Shown here in pieces: positions 10,920 to 23,442 of a DNA stretch of 64,000 nt. A program made the translations under genes and the position numbers. The notes below the pieces were generated by a model that searched no databases, was not told where the DNA came from, and saw only the letters and a program-made list of their open reading frames with translations. The stretch's first letter is position 1. The number at the start of each line of letters is the position of its first letter. Where the stretch lies: assembly GCF_016808335.1 (NCBI RefSeq), contig NC_053138.1, positions 57,628,951-57,692,950 of the forward strand, given 5' to 3'. Source of the stretch: Panicum virgatum (Eukaryota > Streptophyta > Magnoliopsida > Poales > Poaceae).

Positions 10920-12279
10920 TGCGACATTGTCCCAGACTCCTATTGTGAAAGTGCTACTGGGTGAGTAAAGTTGCGGGTTGCAGCATTCTTGCTAGTTTAT
11001 CATAGCATCAGAGTAGTGTATTATAGATGGCAGTTGCATGTGACACATCTTCTCTCTGAAGCATTTTCTTGTCTTTAATCATGCTGAGAACCAAAACTTC
11101 TTCTGCCTGCTAATTTGTTAAAATTACTGCAGCATAAACACTTCATGGTCCATGTGAAATATGAATCATATATAGGAGTGTCCAATAATCAGTACGGCAC
11201 TTAAGAAAAATTGTGTGACTGAAGGGACAAGTGAGTTAGCAGCATAAGAAAACATGGAAATATTGCAATAAAAAACTGGTAATTTTAACCTTACTGAAGA
11301 AAAAAGGTTCTTTAAATTACAATTTGACCACTGTGAATATCTAGAAGTGAAACTGATATAGAACTCTGGATGATACAGGCATATGCTAGTAAAGTCAACC
11401 AGCACCTTACTGGGTACTCTTTGTAGTTTCCACAAATCTTCCTTGGGAACCATTCATTCATGATTCATATTCGCATCGAGAATTGGCGATTTCCTGGGGT
11501 TACCTTAATGTTCCTTTTCAAGTTCCCACATTTCTCTATGAGAATCAAGCCCCCAAATGCCAAACTGTCTTTCTACTGCGAACTCACGCTTTGCCTCTTT
11601 TTGTGCAGGTTGAACGGCAAGGCATGAGCTACCTTACTGCCTTTTTAACTCCCCAAGGATCTGAGAAGTAGCATTGCAGAAACCGCAAGCCCTTTTGGAT
11701 TATGTAGAAAAATGCCATGACTTTAGTAGGCTAATGATTCTGCTTCATAGAAGCTGTGCTTCCAATGTAGTGAGCTCACGGCTCTTTGACTGGTGAAGAA
11801 TCAGAGCGTAGGCTGTAGCAACGAACTTCATCAGACAGATTATGACTTACGACTAGAAGTCTAGAACCTCTTTATCTGTATGAACTCCCATGCTTCATGT
11901 TAGAACTCTGATGAACCGGCTATCAGAACCTCTTTATCTTTTGTGTTCTGTCTGATGTCTGATAGCACTTGGCGGTGCACCATTGTTTTCGCTCTGAACT
12001 TGCCCTGTCGGTCTGTTTGCGCGAACTGGTGTCAGAACTTGAAAATGATGCCTGAATTCCTCAGGCATCCAGCGCTCAAAACCCCGAGACCAGGTCGTCC
12101 TCACCGAGGCCGGCATGGACGTCTGCTTCCTCCTCGCCATAGCATGCCGGTTGGCATCATCGTCAGGCTACTCTGCTGAAGGAGACAGAGCAGCTCAGCT
12201 CCATCGCAGATTTATATATCCGAGTCCAAGAATCCAAGATACAGCTTGAAATTAGAGCATCGACACTAGACAGAGGACA
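10920..12279 (+). other. 3' flank of XH copy 1 and intergenic sequence
   Basis: Contains the 3'UTR of XH copy 1 and then AT-rich sequence. An exon-like stretch after GTGCAG at about 11605-11671 encodes nothing I recognise. No other gene or element is evident. Confidence 0.4.
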
Positions 12280-12887
12280 ATGAGTGTTGCGGTGATCAAG
12301 TCCTCGCCGGTGGTCGTCCAGCCATCGGAGCCGGCGATCGGCGAGCTCGCCCGCGGGTCGCCATCGCCGTCCGTCGCGCCGGTGAGGCGGGACGATTCGC
12401 TCCCGTCCCGTGCTCTTCTTCTCCGCCAACGCGCGCCGGCACGTCGGCGCCAGGCAAGGGTACTACGGCAACTGCGTGACGGCGCAGCTGGTGACGGAGA
12501 GCCGGAGAGGAGCGGCGCGGTGGCCGGCGGGGACGTCGTCGAGCGGCGAAGAAGATCAGGGACGCCAAGGAGGCGATTCCTGACCAGTTCAAGGACGACA
12601 AAGGCGGCGGCGGCGGCGCACGGCGAGGCACACCACGTCCGGTGCTCCGGGACCGGTACGACATGGTGATCGTGTCGTCCTGGCAGAACCTGGGCTTCGA
12701 CGAGGTCGACCTCGGGAGCGGGAGGCCGGCGAGGGTGGCGTCGCGGATACGGGAGAGGCCGCACTTCCCGGCGCTGGGGATGCTGCCGCCGTGCAAGGGG
12801 AGGGACGGGGCCAGCGTGCTGTCCGTCGTCGTCGTCAAGGGGAAGCACGCTGATGCCTTCCTCGAGGAACTAGCAAGGTTCATGTGA
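12280..12887 (+). pseudogene. BAHD acyltransferase remnant, internally deleted and frameshifted
   Basis: The start (MSVAVIKSSPVVVQPSEP) is a BAHD N-terminus. After about 40 residues the sequence jumps to the middle of the fold (LFFSANARRHVGARQGYYGN, about 12410-12470). The frame then breaks near 12535-12640, and the C-terminal part resumes in another frame at about 12642 with the family's SSWQNLGFDEVDLGSGRP (the DFGWG-equivalent region) and ends at 12887. The catalytic HxxxD region is missing. BAHD enzymes transfer acyl groups from CoA to alcohols or amines, and grass members often act on wall or hydroxycinnamate metabolites. An active product is not expected. Confidence 0.85.
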
Positions 12888-13796
12888 TTTCGTGGATGTT
12901 ATTTATGCGCTCTCTAATGCTCGTGGAATTGAAGAAGCTTAATTTGTGTTGTCACGCGTAACTAGATTATTTTTGCTCGGTCTCCAGTTGGATTTGAATT
13001 TGTGCTCAGTGTCCAGTTTAATTTCCTCAATCCTGTAATGTTTGTGCAATTTTGAAATCAGATGTTTCTTATTTTAAGAATCTATATTAATGTTTGTACA
13101 AATTTGTGTGCGTAGCGAGATTGCTAGATTATTCTAACATAAATATAACCCCATCCCCACATATAGTGCATGCTCTTGCATGTGTGGCAAAAATGCACGT
13201 ATGTTGAATAATGCATGGAGAGCGGACCTTGTGCTGGCAGCCTGTGAAAGCGGGAATTATATTCCTCTCGCGCTGCTGCACGGGAGGTTGTCGCAGAAGA
13301 GCCCGAGGGGCTCGCTGCACGTGAGCCACGCCAGCACTATTTAATATTTATGTTCCCTGCGGAGGCAAGCGCGCCGGCGAGGGGTTGGGGGTGGGGGGAG
13401 GTCAGACGCCGGTGGCCGGGGTGGTGGTTGAGGAGACGGAGCTTAGTATTTCGAGTTTCCGGAGCTCCAATGACTACCGGCCCTAGAAGAGGATGTCGGA
13501 GGCGGTGGCAGCGGTTCGACTGGTGACGGAGGCGAGACGGCTCGAGCGAGACTGGACAACCGGTGGGCGGTGGCTGGGGCGGGGGCGATGGGTGCCTGTG
13601 CTGCGATGGCTTAGCTTGCACTCACGCGAGCGAGAAATAGACGCCCCCGTAAAAGTGTAAAACACACTTGTGATTTGCGAGCCTATTTAGCAAAAAACAC
13701 GCTCCTAAGCGATGGCTGCCAAGAGCTGAATGATGTCACCTATAAACAGAGCATTCATCTTCAGTTCAAAACACAAGAGTTACTAAGTTAGAAGGC
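12888..13796. other. Intergenic sequence with no recognised gene
   Basis: AT-rich at first, then a GC-rich patch (about 13360-13660) with no protein similarity I recognise. It may be old transposon debris. Confidence 0.3.
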
Positions 13797-15289
13797 TGAA
13801 AGTGATCGTGTGCTCTAACCTAAGAGGGGGAGGGGTGAATTAGGCACTAATAAAACTTAGACCTATGGCTCCAACTAGTTTGCACAAAACTTAAACTAAA
13901 ACATGATTTCTAGATGTGCAACTAGGTTATTCTAGTATGAAACCCCTATCCCAAAAGAGTTTAACAACCTATAGTCTTTCCTATCAAGAAACTATTCTAT
14001 GAAAGTAAATGCACATAAATTGTTATTAAGAAATGCGGAAGCTTAAAGAACGGGATAGGAGATAGCAAACTCTTGACGCGGGTGTTTATCCCGTGGTTCG
14101 GTTAGCCACAAAGGCACACTTACATCCACGTTGTTGTAGCACTCACTAAGAGTATTGCTACTCGACCACCAAGTCTCTTTTGTGAACACAATCACGGTCA
14201 CCTTGGCCCCGAGTTCCACTAAGGAGCTTCTCCACAAAGGATGTGGGTCTCCACGTCCCCCGCACAAAGTGTCGTCGCCGCTCCACACCAAGTCGGAGGG
14301 TCGATGACGTTGCCGGCGAGCTTCAAAGCTCCAAGGTGCCGGCGCACCAAGCTCTTATTTTGGTTCACTAGAGAACCACAGCACAAAGGCTCAAGGCCTT
14401 GCAATCACACTCACTAAGAGCTAACCTTTACACAACACTCTTAAAGTGTGCTAAGAGCTAAGGATATGATCTTGATGCTTTTGTATGGTTTGGAGATGTT
14501 CTTGGGTGTGTGTGGGATGTCCAGCAACTCCAGCAAACTTCAAATGGCCGGGGTGAGGCGTATATATAGGCCACCAAGTCTTGTAGCCGTTGCTCCAATG
14601 GTTAGCAGAAAATCTATCATCGGATGACCCGATGCCTCTGCCTGGGGTAGCGTCGGTTCATCCGGTCACTCTCAGACCTGAAGTAGCCGTTGAGCTTCTG
14701 TCAGCTGACACAGTGACCACCGGTTCATCCGATGCTTAGCCGTCGGTTAAACCTGTCACTCACAGCACTCAACTCTTCTGCTGACGTCATTACACCGATG
14801 GTATGCACCGATGCATCACCGGTTCAACCGGTGCTGAAGGAACTTCTCCTGGGCGCTTGACATCGTCTCTGGAACAAGGTATGCCCAATGCACCGATACC
14901 TTTCGTGGATCCATCGGTTCAACCGGTGCCTCACAGACTTGCATCAAAAGCCAGGCCATCGGATCATCCGGCAACCATCGGATGCACCGATGCCTATAGC
15001 ATCGGTTCTTCCGGTGCTACTGAAGTATCTCTATCTTGATTTCTTTGACTTGGATTTCTTCACGGTCTTTTCAATTCTTGTCCTTTGGACCGAAGAGCTT
15101 TCAGGGCGGAACCCCCGTGGGGGCGGCCCTTCGGGCCTTGCTACGCCTATCTTCTCTTTCTCTTTGTCATCACTTGAACCTAAAAGCTTGAGAATGGTCA
15201 TCTTAACAATCATATTAGTCCAAGTGTTGTGTTGTCATTCGATCACCAAAATCACTCGAAATGGCATAAATGGTGTCATGTTCGTTTCA
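13797..15289. mobile_element. Solo LTR, family A (copy 1), TSD AAGGC
   Basis: A 1493-bp unit beginning TG and ending CA, flanked by the 5-bp duplication AAGGC (13792-13796 and 15290-15294). There is no internal retroelement sequence, so this is a solo LTR left by recombination. Three more copies share landmarks: the CCTAAGAGGGGGAGGGG start, a central conserved block (about 14080-14330) and an array of palindrome-like units around ACCGGTTNAACCGGT (about 14600-15020). I do not know a published family name. Confidence 0.9.
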
Positions 15290-15410
15290 AAGGCATCCAA
15301 CTATCCAAGACTTTGCATTACAGAGTGGCACCTCCCACCAACACTTAGTTCTTGTGCATGATAAGAACGGTGTACAAAGAATAGATAATTAGCGCACATA
15401 TAAGAGTATG

Positions 15411-15563
15411 CGAGGCGCCAGTGGTGATTTCGTCAATCTCGAGGATCTGCCGGCAGTCTCTCGGAGGTGTTCATAGTGGTAGTGTTGCGCACGTGTATTC
15501 ATAGGGGTAAGTGTACATATGTTTGTGAGTATATGCTTCTGTACTGTGTTTGTCGAAAAAAAA
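15411..15563 (+). mobile_element. 5'-truncated poly(A) retroposon fragment
   Basis: A 153-bp insert ending TACTGTGTTTGTCG plus an A run, flanked by 9-bp repeats AAGAGTATG (15402-15410 and 15563-15571, sharing one A of the tail). This looks like the 3' end of a grass SINE or LINE family. Confidence 0.65.
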
Positions 15564-16601
15564 AGAGTATGTTCTCAAATTACCGAGAGAAAGAGAAAGG
15601 AAGAAAGAAGAGAGGAGAGAAAGAAAAAAAAAACTCTCCACAATGGAAGGGGTGAGTACATTGCAAGGTATTGTCGTGCGATCCAGCACATAGCACTACA
15701 ACAGTGTGGTGCGCATTGTATGCACGTAAGAGTTATTTTTTTAAAATCAATAATCGCTAGTATGATCAGGTAGCTTCCACGGATAATTTTTTGACAAGTC
15801 ACCGGGGACGAGGGTCCCCACCTAAATAATTTTACACTGATGCCGGCAGGGTTGGGAATGGAGGGCCACCAGATGCCAATACGTGATTAGAGAAAAACCA
15901 AAAAAGATACATAGCAGGTAGGTGAGTGAAAGAAGAGGACACCACAGTACAACCAGTACACACTGAGTAAATACATAGGTCGCTATAATTGGTCGAGCCG
16001 AGCTCTGCTTTGCATGTTTCCTTAATGATGTCTAGTCATGTTTCCTTATTGCACATTCAATTTATCTTAATTTGGGCCAGTGTGTCAGACGGCCATAATG
16101 CATTGCTTACAGTTGCACAACCAACCAACCGCGCGACACACTCTCTCCGTCTCTATCTTGTTCGCATGATCGCGTCTACATGCCCGGCGCCGCTCGCGCA
16201 GTCGCACGCCAACGCCCCCCGCCGGCCCGCTCCTCCCTCTTGCACTGCCTCCAGTCCTCCACCTTTGCATTTGTTCCTAGACTCCCAGGCCTCTAATTCT
16301 TCTTTGGAGCAACAAGGACAGTAGCAGACAGTTCTCGCTTCATCAACCCTCTCTGGTCTGGTCTCTGGTGTGTACCCCTGCCCCTCCTCTTTCGCACTCG
16401 TTTGCATTTCTTGATCTGCTAGGGTTTTTCCCATCTTAAGCCAGGAACACTACCCGTAGAATGGGACTGGACCTGATCCTGTCCAAATCCAATCCACTGG
16501 GGTAAAATCTTAACACATTCATGTGAACAAACAGTGAGTTCTTGGCTGGGGTTGTAGGCATTTTTATTGATTTGGGTTGGCTCGTGTTTGATTCTTGATG
16601 C
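15564..16601 (+). other. Promoter/leader candidate of XH copy 2
   Basis: No gene is recognised. GC-rich, CT-rich sequence at about 16180-16370 resembles a plant 5'UTR and ends near donor-like CTCTG|GTGTGT. From about 16541 it matches the XH copy 1 leader, so I read it as the former promoter and first leader exon of copy 2. Confidence 0.35.
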
Positions 16602-16824
16602 CAGGGGCGGAGCCAGAGCTTGGATCAAGGGGGGCTTATTTTCTTCTTCTTCTTTCTCTCCTCTCTCTTTCCCTTCTTCTTCTTCCTCTCTTCTCATTCT
16701 TCCTCCTCTTCACTATGCCAAAGTTTCTTAGGGGGCCTTGTGCGGGCTCCAATGGACAACATGGGGCAACGCGGGGGAGGGGGGTGGCTGGAGCCCCCCT
16801 GCCCCCACGCTGGCTACGCCCCTG
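16602..16824. mobile_element. hAT-type MITE (CAGGGGCGGAGCC family)
   Basis: A 223-bp element with terminal inverted repeats CAGGGGCGGAGCCAG / CTGGCTACGCCCCTG. It is flanked by 8-bp duplications CTTGATGC and CTTGATAC (7 of 8 identical). The equivalent place in XH copy 1 (about 6350, CTTGGTGCTGATTGCC) is empty. A relative is at 43988-44192. Confidence 0.85.
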
Positions 16825-16933
16825 CTTGATACTGATTGCCTTTGCGATTGCTAAGTAAAGACATATTTAGAAAGAATTTTTTAACATATTTTTAGAGAGT
16901 TACGTTCTCTGAACATCATGTAAGACCAGTGGT

Positions 16934-19526
16934 TGTAACACCCTAATTTTCAAATTAGGAATCTAAATAAATTTAATTAGATTTGTTGTAGGTTCGATAA
17001 GGTTTTAATTATTTTATTTTGAGTTTAGAGCATTTGTCGGGAATTAAACAAAAGTATTTAGCCAAAAAAAAAGAAATATAAGGAAAATAGGTTTGTTGCA
17101 TTCCATGCTGCCTTTGCATCATTTTATTGTTTGTTGTTCAATTCGAATTTGAATTATCTTGAACTTAAATTTGAATTGGATTGTTTGAATCATTTTCGAA
17201 AATGGAAAATCATTCTTTTCTCCCCGTCCCTTTTCAGCCTAGCTGGCCCATCTCTCCCTCTCTCTTCCTACTTTCTTTTTCTTTTCCCGCGGCCCAACCG
17301 CCGGCCCGTTTCTCCTTCTCCTGGCCCAGCTCGCTCCGTCCTCTCTCTCTCACCCACACCGCCAGGCGGGCCCCGCCAGGCGGACCCTTCCCCGACCTCG
17401 TGACGGACGCGGACTCCTCCCGAACTCGAGTCCGACCGCCGCCCGTGCCGCGCTTTCCTTGGCCCCCATGCCAAGGCGCGCTCGTCCGGCCTATAAAAGG
17501 CGCGCAGACCCCCCTCCCTTGACTCGCATCGCCTACAACCACCGCCTGGCCGCGAAACCCTAGCTAGCCTCCGCCATTGTTGAGCTCGGCTGCCGCCTTC
17601 GTTTCGCCGTTCCGCCGCCGCTCCTCAACGCCCGCACTATCCCGGAGGTTCGCATTGTGGTGAGCTGCGCCGCCGACCGTCTTTCCGCTTCTTATTCCCC
17701 TCTACTCCGTTCGGGAGAGCTCCGCCGCCGCGTAGCTTCGCCACCGCCGCTGCTCCACCCCGATCTGTCTCAGCCATCGGATCGGGATCCAACGATCCAG
17801 ATCAAATCTAAAACCGATCCAATCCAGAGCCGCTAGATCTCAAACCAACGGCCCAGATTAGATCTGAGCCGAGTCAAACCCATCCCTTACCGGTCAACAG
17901 TGGTGTTTTTGCAAATAAACCCCTCAGTTTTTTCCAAAATTAACCCGCAGTCCATCACAGTTCAAAAGTATTTATAAAACAACCCTTTCTTTTATGTTTT
18001 AACCCCTGATCTTTTAAATCTTTCGCAGTTAAGCCCTGAAACCCAGTTTTAGCCATAACTTTCTCATTTTAACTCTGTTTTTAATGAGTCTTGCGCTCAC
18101 GCGATCCTTGTAATATGTACAGTAGTTTTGTAACTTTTTTTGCACTGTTTACATTGATTGGTGTACCGTTTCTTATCTATTGTATTTGTTTGCTTGTATG
18201 TACTTGTGTGGTGCGTTAGACGATCTGCAGTTTGAGCAGCAGCAAGACCAAGGCTTCGAAGAACCGGATCAGCAGCAGCAGTTTGAGGAAGGCAAGTGGC
18301 CCTTGATCATACTTGTTGACCCCAAAAAAATCATTAAATTCATTTTACTTTATATACGCATGCATGAGTCTATAATATGATGGGTCCCGATTAAGGATAT
18401 GCCTAGCTTTGTTTACCCTTCCTCGACCAAACTTGGGTTATTTAATTTATGTTGGGTAGCAATTGCTAGTTGCTTTTACATCGGGTTATGGTTGGTTTAA
18501 ATCAAGACAATCGATACACTTGTTATACTTCATGTTCTTGATGGTTTAATACTGTTAAACAATATCATATATTTTAATCGGAACATGGAGAATCACCCAG
18601 GAAAACCATACAACCACAATACCATATGGCTCTGGTCTTGGCTAAGTAATTGGATGAACTATATGTTGTGATTGGGGGCGTTGGCTTGGTGGTTATGAGT
18701 TTGTGTTTGGTGGAGCGGGCGAAAGAAGCTTCGTCTTCTGAGGTACCGCTGAAAATCAGGGACCAGCACATACATATAGTGATTCCTTGGAAAGGCCTCG
18801 TAGCGTCCCTATGCAATCACACCTCGGAAGTGTGATATTGTGCCTGGCCCGCACAACGTGGTTGGGTTTAAAGTTTTTTGAACTTTTACGCGAATTGTGG
18901 TGAAAGTGTACAACTTCTGCAGAGTGTAAAACTGATATATCAGCCGTGCTCACGATCATGAGCGGCTTGGACCCTCACATGGTAATTGAACTTGAAGATG
19001 ATCTAAATCGATGTTATTTATTTATGTTGCTCTGTTATTTCTTTCATATGCTTATCTTGTGTGTTAATGATATAAATTTATACTTAGTTAATGCTTGCTA
19101 ATAAAACTTGACCAACTAAAAGTGCTTAATGCAGTTAAACCGTGTCAGCTATTCCTTGTTTTGGCCTTGCATGTAATATAGTTTTTCCATACCACTTGTT
19201 GAGTACCAACTATAAGTGTACTTATCCTTGCATAATTGCTGCTCAGACCAAGATAACTGTCCGGGTTACCAAGAAGATTTCGAGGATTTCTAGGCGTATG
19301 TCTCTCAGTCATCTGCCTGTGAAGTTGAAGATCCGTTGCTACTCTATAAATGTTTAGTTATTTGCTTAAGTTTAAGACATTCGGTCATGTAATAAAGTTC
19401 TTAATACTCTCTTTCGTTATGGCATTGTGATGGTATACACTTTATTTAAGTCTATTATATATGTGTAAATTCATCCTGGCGCACATATGAGATGCATTCA
19501 GTTTCCTCTCTAAACCGGGTGTGACA
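16934..19526 (+). mobile_element. Solo LTR, family B, TSD GTGGT
   Basis: A 2593-bp unit from TGTAACACCC to GGGTGTGACA, flanked by GTGGT (16929-16933 and 19527-19531). It carries a TATA-like CTATAAAAGG near 17491, as an LTR promoter would. A second copy in reverse orientation lies at 28834-33100. It interrupts the former leader of XH copy 2. Confidence 0.92.
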
Positions 19527-19531
19527 GTGGT

Positions 19532-21776
19532 GGAGGACGGATTGAAATTTAGGTATGCCAAAACTGGATTGACGAAGCAAAAGGCTGTAGTATATCACTA
19601 GTGTTGATGCCTAACAAGCTTAAATGCATCTCAAAACAACTCCGTCCATAGTTGAGCATGCATTCCCAACAAAACTTGAGGTATGGTGGCTGCCACACCT
19701 TACCCTATCGAGCCCTCCGCCACTGTGTAAGACAGTGAAACATTCTTCATATAGGTAAGGATGGATCTAAACATCCGAATTGTTAGAACAAATTTGATAT
19801 TTTAAAATAGATATGCTTAAAATTTTATGCTAATCTTTTTTTTATATTATCAAGCATATTATTACACATAAGAATAAAATTTTGTATAAATTTTTTTATG
19901 TATTATTTGCTCCCTACAATTAAAAAGGTGAAAAAAAATTCGTATCCGTATCTGATCCGTATTCGAATTTTTATATCTATTATTTGAGAATATATATGAT
20001 AAATTTGAGGTTTAGTTTTTATGAATCTTTACAAGATCAATGTTAAATACAAGGCTATGAATTTACATAATAAATTTTATATCTTATTTGTTCATAATCG
20101 AATAAAAATGACCAAAAATCTGACATTCGAATAGACATCCGAATCCATCCTTACATATAGGCCCCATCTGTCTGCCGCACTTATGAAGTTGATAAGCTAT
20201 TTTTGGGATTTTTCGTTCTTTGCATTTGGCTGCGATTTTGTTGAAATTTCTTGGGGGCAAATCGGTGCTAGAACATGTGTGATCCCCTATCAAATCCCTC
20301 ACAGGTCCCAATCTGTTCGTCACTTAGGGTTTCCTTCCGAGTGGCTCCTGAAGCCAGCACCCAGGCCAGCGAACGTGGTTCGATCCCCAGCACTGGCAGC
20401 GATGTGGCCCTCCATTGCCTACAGAACTTCAGCAGCTCGGTTCAGTTGTTCTGCTCAGTTATTCTTACTCTGCGCATCTGCAGTTTTCTCTTGCCTCTCG
20501 AGCTTGTTTTATTTCCTGTATTGTGCAGATCAGAAGCATCAGCAAGAAGGCTAGTTCTTGGACTCGACGGCTCAGCTGCTCAGCGCAGTGCAAGAGAACA
20601 GCAGTTGCTGTTTTTCTTCTGCGCAGCAACATATTCCCATTTCTCAGAGCTGCAGCAGTTCGGGCTTTGTCTTCTTTAGTGAGCAGCGACAGCAGCCTGT
20701 TGCTTGTTGGATTTGCTTGTGATGTTTGAATTAGCCAATATTTAATCCATTCATTTGCTTGGTCTTTCACGAGCTATGCAGTGGCGGTGCACTAAGTTTT
20801 TCGTCCTGACCTTTTGAGCTAGTTCCTGTATGCTTCATGCTTTTTTGAGTTGATTGGCCGCTAATTCAGAGTAGCAACACATATCACAGTCCGACATCAG
20901 TTGCAGCAGCAGTGCACTCCTAGAACTGAGCACGCAAACCATTGTAAGGTGTAAATTACAAAAATACACCTTGTCTTTTGTGATGAGGGGGTGTTTAGTT
21001 CCCAAAAAAAAATTCTACAGTACCCATCACATCGAATCTTCGGATACATGCATGGAGCATTAAATGCAGTTAAAAAATAACTAAATACACAGTTTAACTG
21101 ATTCATACGAGTTGAACCTTTTAAGTCCAATTAGTATATGATTGGACATTAATTGTCAAATAACAACGAAATATGCTACAGTATCAAAAGTCAAACTTTT
21201 TCACAAACTAAACACACCGAGTGGATGAGATGTTAGTTGTCTTTCGCAAGAATCTTCCGGAAATTGTCTTGTCTTTTGTTGTAAGTAGGTCGAAGTTAGC
21301 AATTTTTGTGGGACAAATTTTGAACTCTACCGTTACAATTATATTCTCATGTGTGAACTACAGCATGCGATTGACATTTTTGTTTCGGTTCAGTAGCCGC
21401 TCATAGTTGTTTATTGAGTGAATAGTGTTCCTGTTATTTTCTTGTCAATAGGAGCTGCTGCTTACTTCGTTTGTCTTTGAGTTACTGTAAACCGCCTACT
21501 TGAGTATCTTTGTTTATTCCTTAAATGTTTTTTTTTCTGGCTGGTGGTAGCAATATTCAGTAGCAGGTTTTTTTGGTTGCTTGTTCATGCGCACGCAGTA
21601 GCTGCTTGTCAAGCTTCGTTGTAAATCAAAGTCAGTGCTTGCTCTAGTTGTTTCTTAGTACACACAGGTTTCTCATGTGTGGTCAACGATAGTAGCTCTG
21701 TTCTATTGTTTTAGTAACAGCAGCTCATGGTGGTTCATTTCTCTGATTTATGGAAATTCCCCTCAAGCAATTGTGA
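19532..21776 (+). other. XH copy 2 leader region
   Basis: From about 20182 this matches the copy 1 leader closely. About 20336-20420 holds a SINE-like segment with GGTTCGATCCCC. 19532-20180 is AT-rich and unrecognised. No protein is supported. Confidence 0.5.
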
Positions 21777-23442
21777 AACGACCATGTACCGAATACGTCT
21801 GGTAAGGATTGCCCCCCCCCCCTCCCCGCTCCGTCGCCCCCAGGGGAGGTTCGGGCGGACCGCCGCCGCTTCTCCAGAGGAGCTCCCCGTCCCGTCCATC
21901 CACCTCGCCGCCGTCGGAGCGTGCCGCCGGAAGTCCGCGCGGGCACAGGGACGGCGGCGGCGAGGCCTCCATCCACTCACCCCCCTCCCCCCTCCCCAAG
22001 CTTAAGGTCGCTATGGCTAGACGCTCCACGCGTGGAGCGGGTCTGTGGGTCGCCGGCGCGCAGATTTGGCCCCTCCTCGGCCGGATCCAGGGACGGCGGT
22101 GCCCCCCTCCCCGAGTTACCCTCCCACAAGCTCAAGGACGCCATGGCGGGCAGATCCTGCTCCTTCTCGGCCGGATCTTGCGCCCCCCCCAGTGCCGGTG
22201 CCTAGGCGGGTGCGGGGCAAGGCTCCAGCGGGCCTGGTGTTTGCCCGGCCGCCCCACTCTGCTACTCCGGTGGAGCCAGGCCGGCGGATCGCCGGCGGTC
22301 AAATATGGCCCCTTCCCGGCCACTAGCGGCGTGGTGTGTTGGGGGGTCGGGGGGTGGTGCAGGCGCGGGGCTTCTTGCGGCTCCGGTTTGCTCGGTCACC
22401 CCGCTCAGCTCCGTCAATGGAGCCGGTTCGGCGAGTCGCCAGCGACCAGACCCCCTCGAGCCTCTGCGCCCTCTGTGCTGACAGCGTTGAGCTCACCTAC
22501 TAGGTCCATGGTTGTGGGAGCACCGGGAGAAATCCCTGCCTGGCTTCGTGCCGGTTGGCAATGGCGACACTTGTAGTGCCGCATTCTTCGTTGGAGGCTT
22601 TGTCGCAGCGCTCCCCTATGTGCAGGTCTGACGGTGACGGTGGACGCGGGAAACCGCCAATGAAATCCTATGGCCGGCATTGCGTTGGTCTTGTCGACGT
22701 CGGTGACACCTACGGGTGCCACTCCCCTTCTTGGAGGCGGCGTCGATTTTTCCTCCCACCCAAGTGCTATTACTGATTGCTCCTCCATGAAGCTGGTGTG
22801 CTCGTTCTCTTTTCCCCGGTGTCGGTTCTGGTGCAAGGCCGATAGAAGCTATGGATTTCCATTGTGAGTCGAGCGGGTGTCCTCCATTTGGCGCCTCTGC
22901 TCCGTCGGCGCTCTTCCTGCTAGTGGTGCCATCAAATATTATGCCGGGTTGGTGTTTCCACTTTGCCACCATTCCCCTGTGAGGTTTCCTCCCCTTGCAC
23001 GGCGTTGGATGGTGGTACATGGGAGCCCGGATGTGCTTTCAAAGGTGGCTCCATCAGCATCGAAGGGGAGATCATTGTTTCCGATGAGCCTTGGTCTGCG
23101 CCCCTCCTGCCGCCTTTAGTCCCCTCTCCGTTGGCCTGACCCTCAGATGGAGGGTGACAACGGAGCGGCGTAGCTACGAGAGGTGGTGTGGAGGTGCAAT
23201 GGTTGCGGTGTATCCGACGAGTATGCTGTTCGGTGGTGGCTCCAATCGATGCTCAGTGGCCGTCTCTCTAGCTGATATCCTGGTTTTCTTTTGATCTATA
23301 AAAGTTATCCTCCCTGATCTAGGTATTATGTTGTGTTGGGCTGTTGTAAAATTACTGAATCTCAAATGCTGTAGCATTTTGGCTTGCCTAAAAGCCCATC
23401 AATGAAATTCAGGTAGGGTCCCCCCCCCGACCCATAAAAAAA
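21777..23442 (+). mobile_element. Non-LTR retroposon, 1.67 kb, poly(A) tail, 12-bp TSD
   Basis: A GC-rich insert ending in an A run, flanked by AAGCAATTGTGA (21765-21776 and 23443-23454). The same spot in XH copy 1 (about 8087-8100) is uninterrupted. The tail and target duplication point to target-primed reverse transcription. I see no reverse transcriptase, so it is either a non-autonomous element or a retroposed transcript of unknown origin. Confidence 0.8.
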
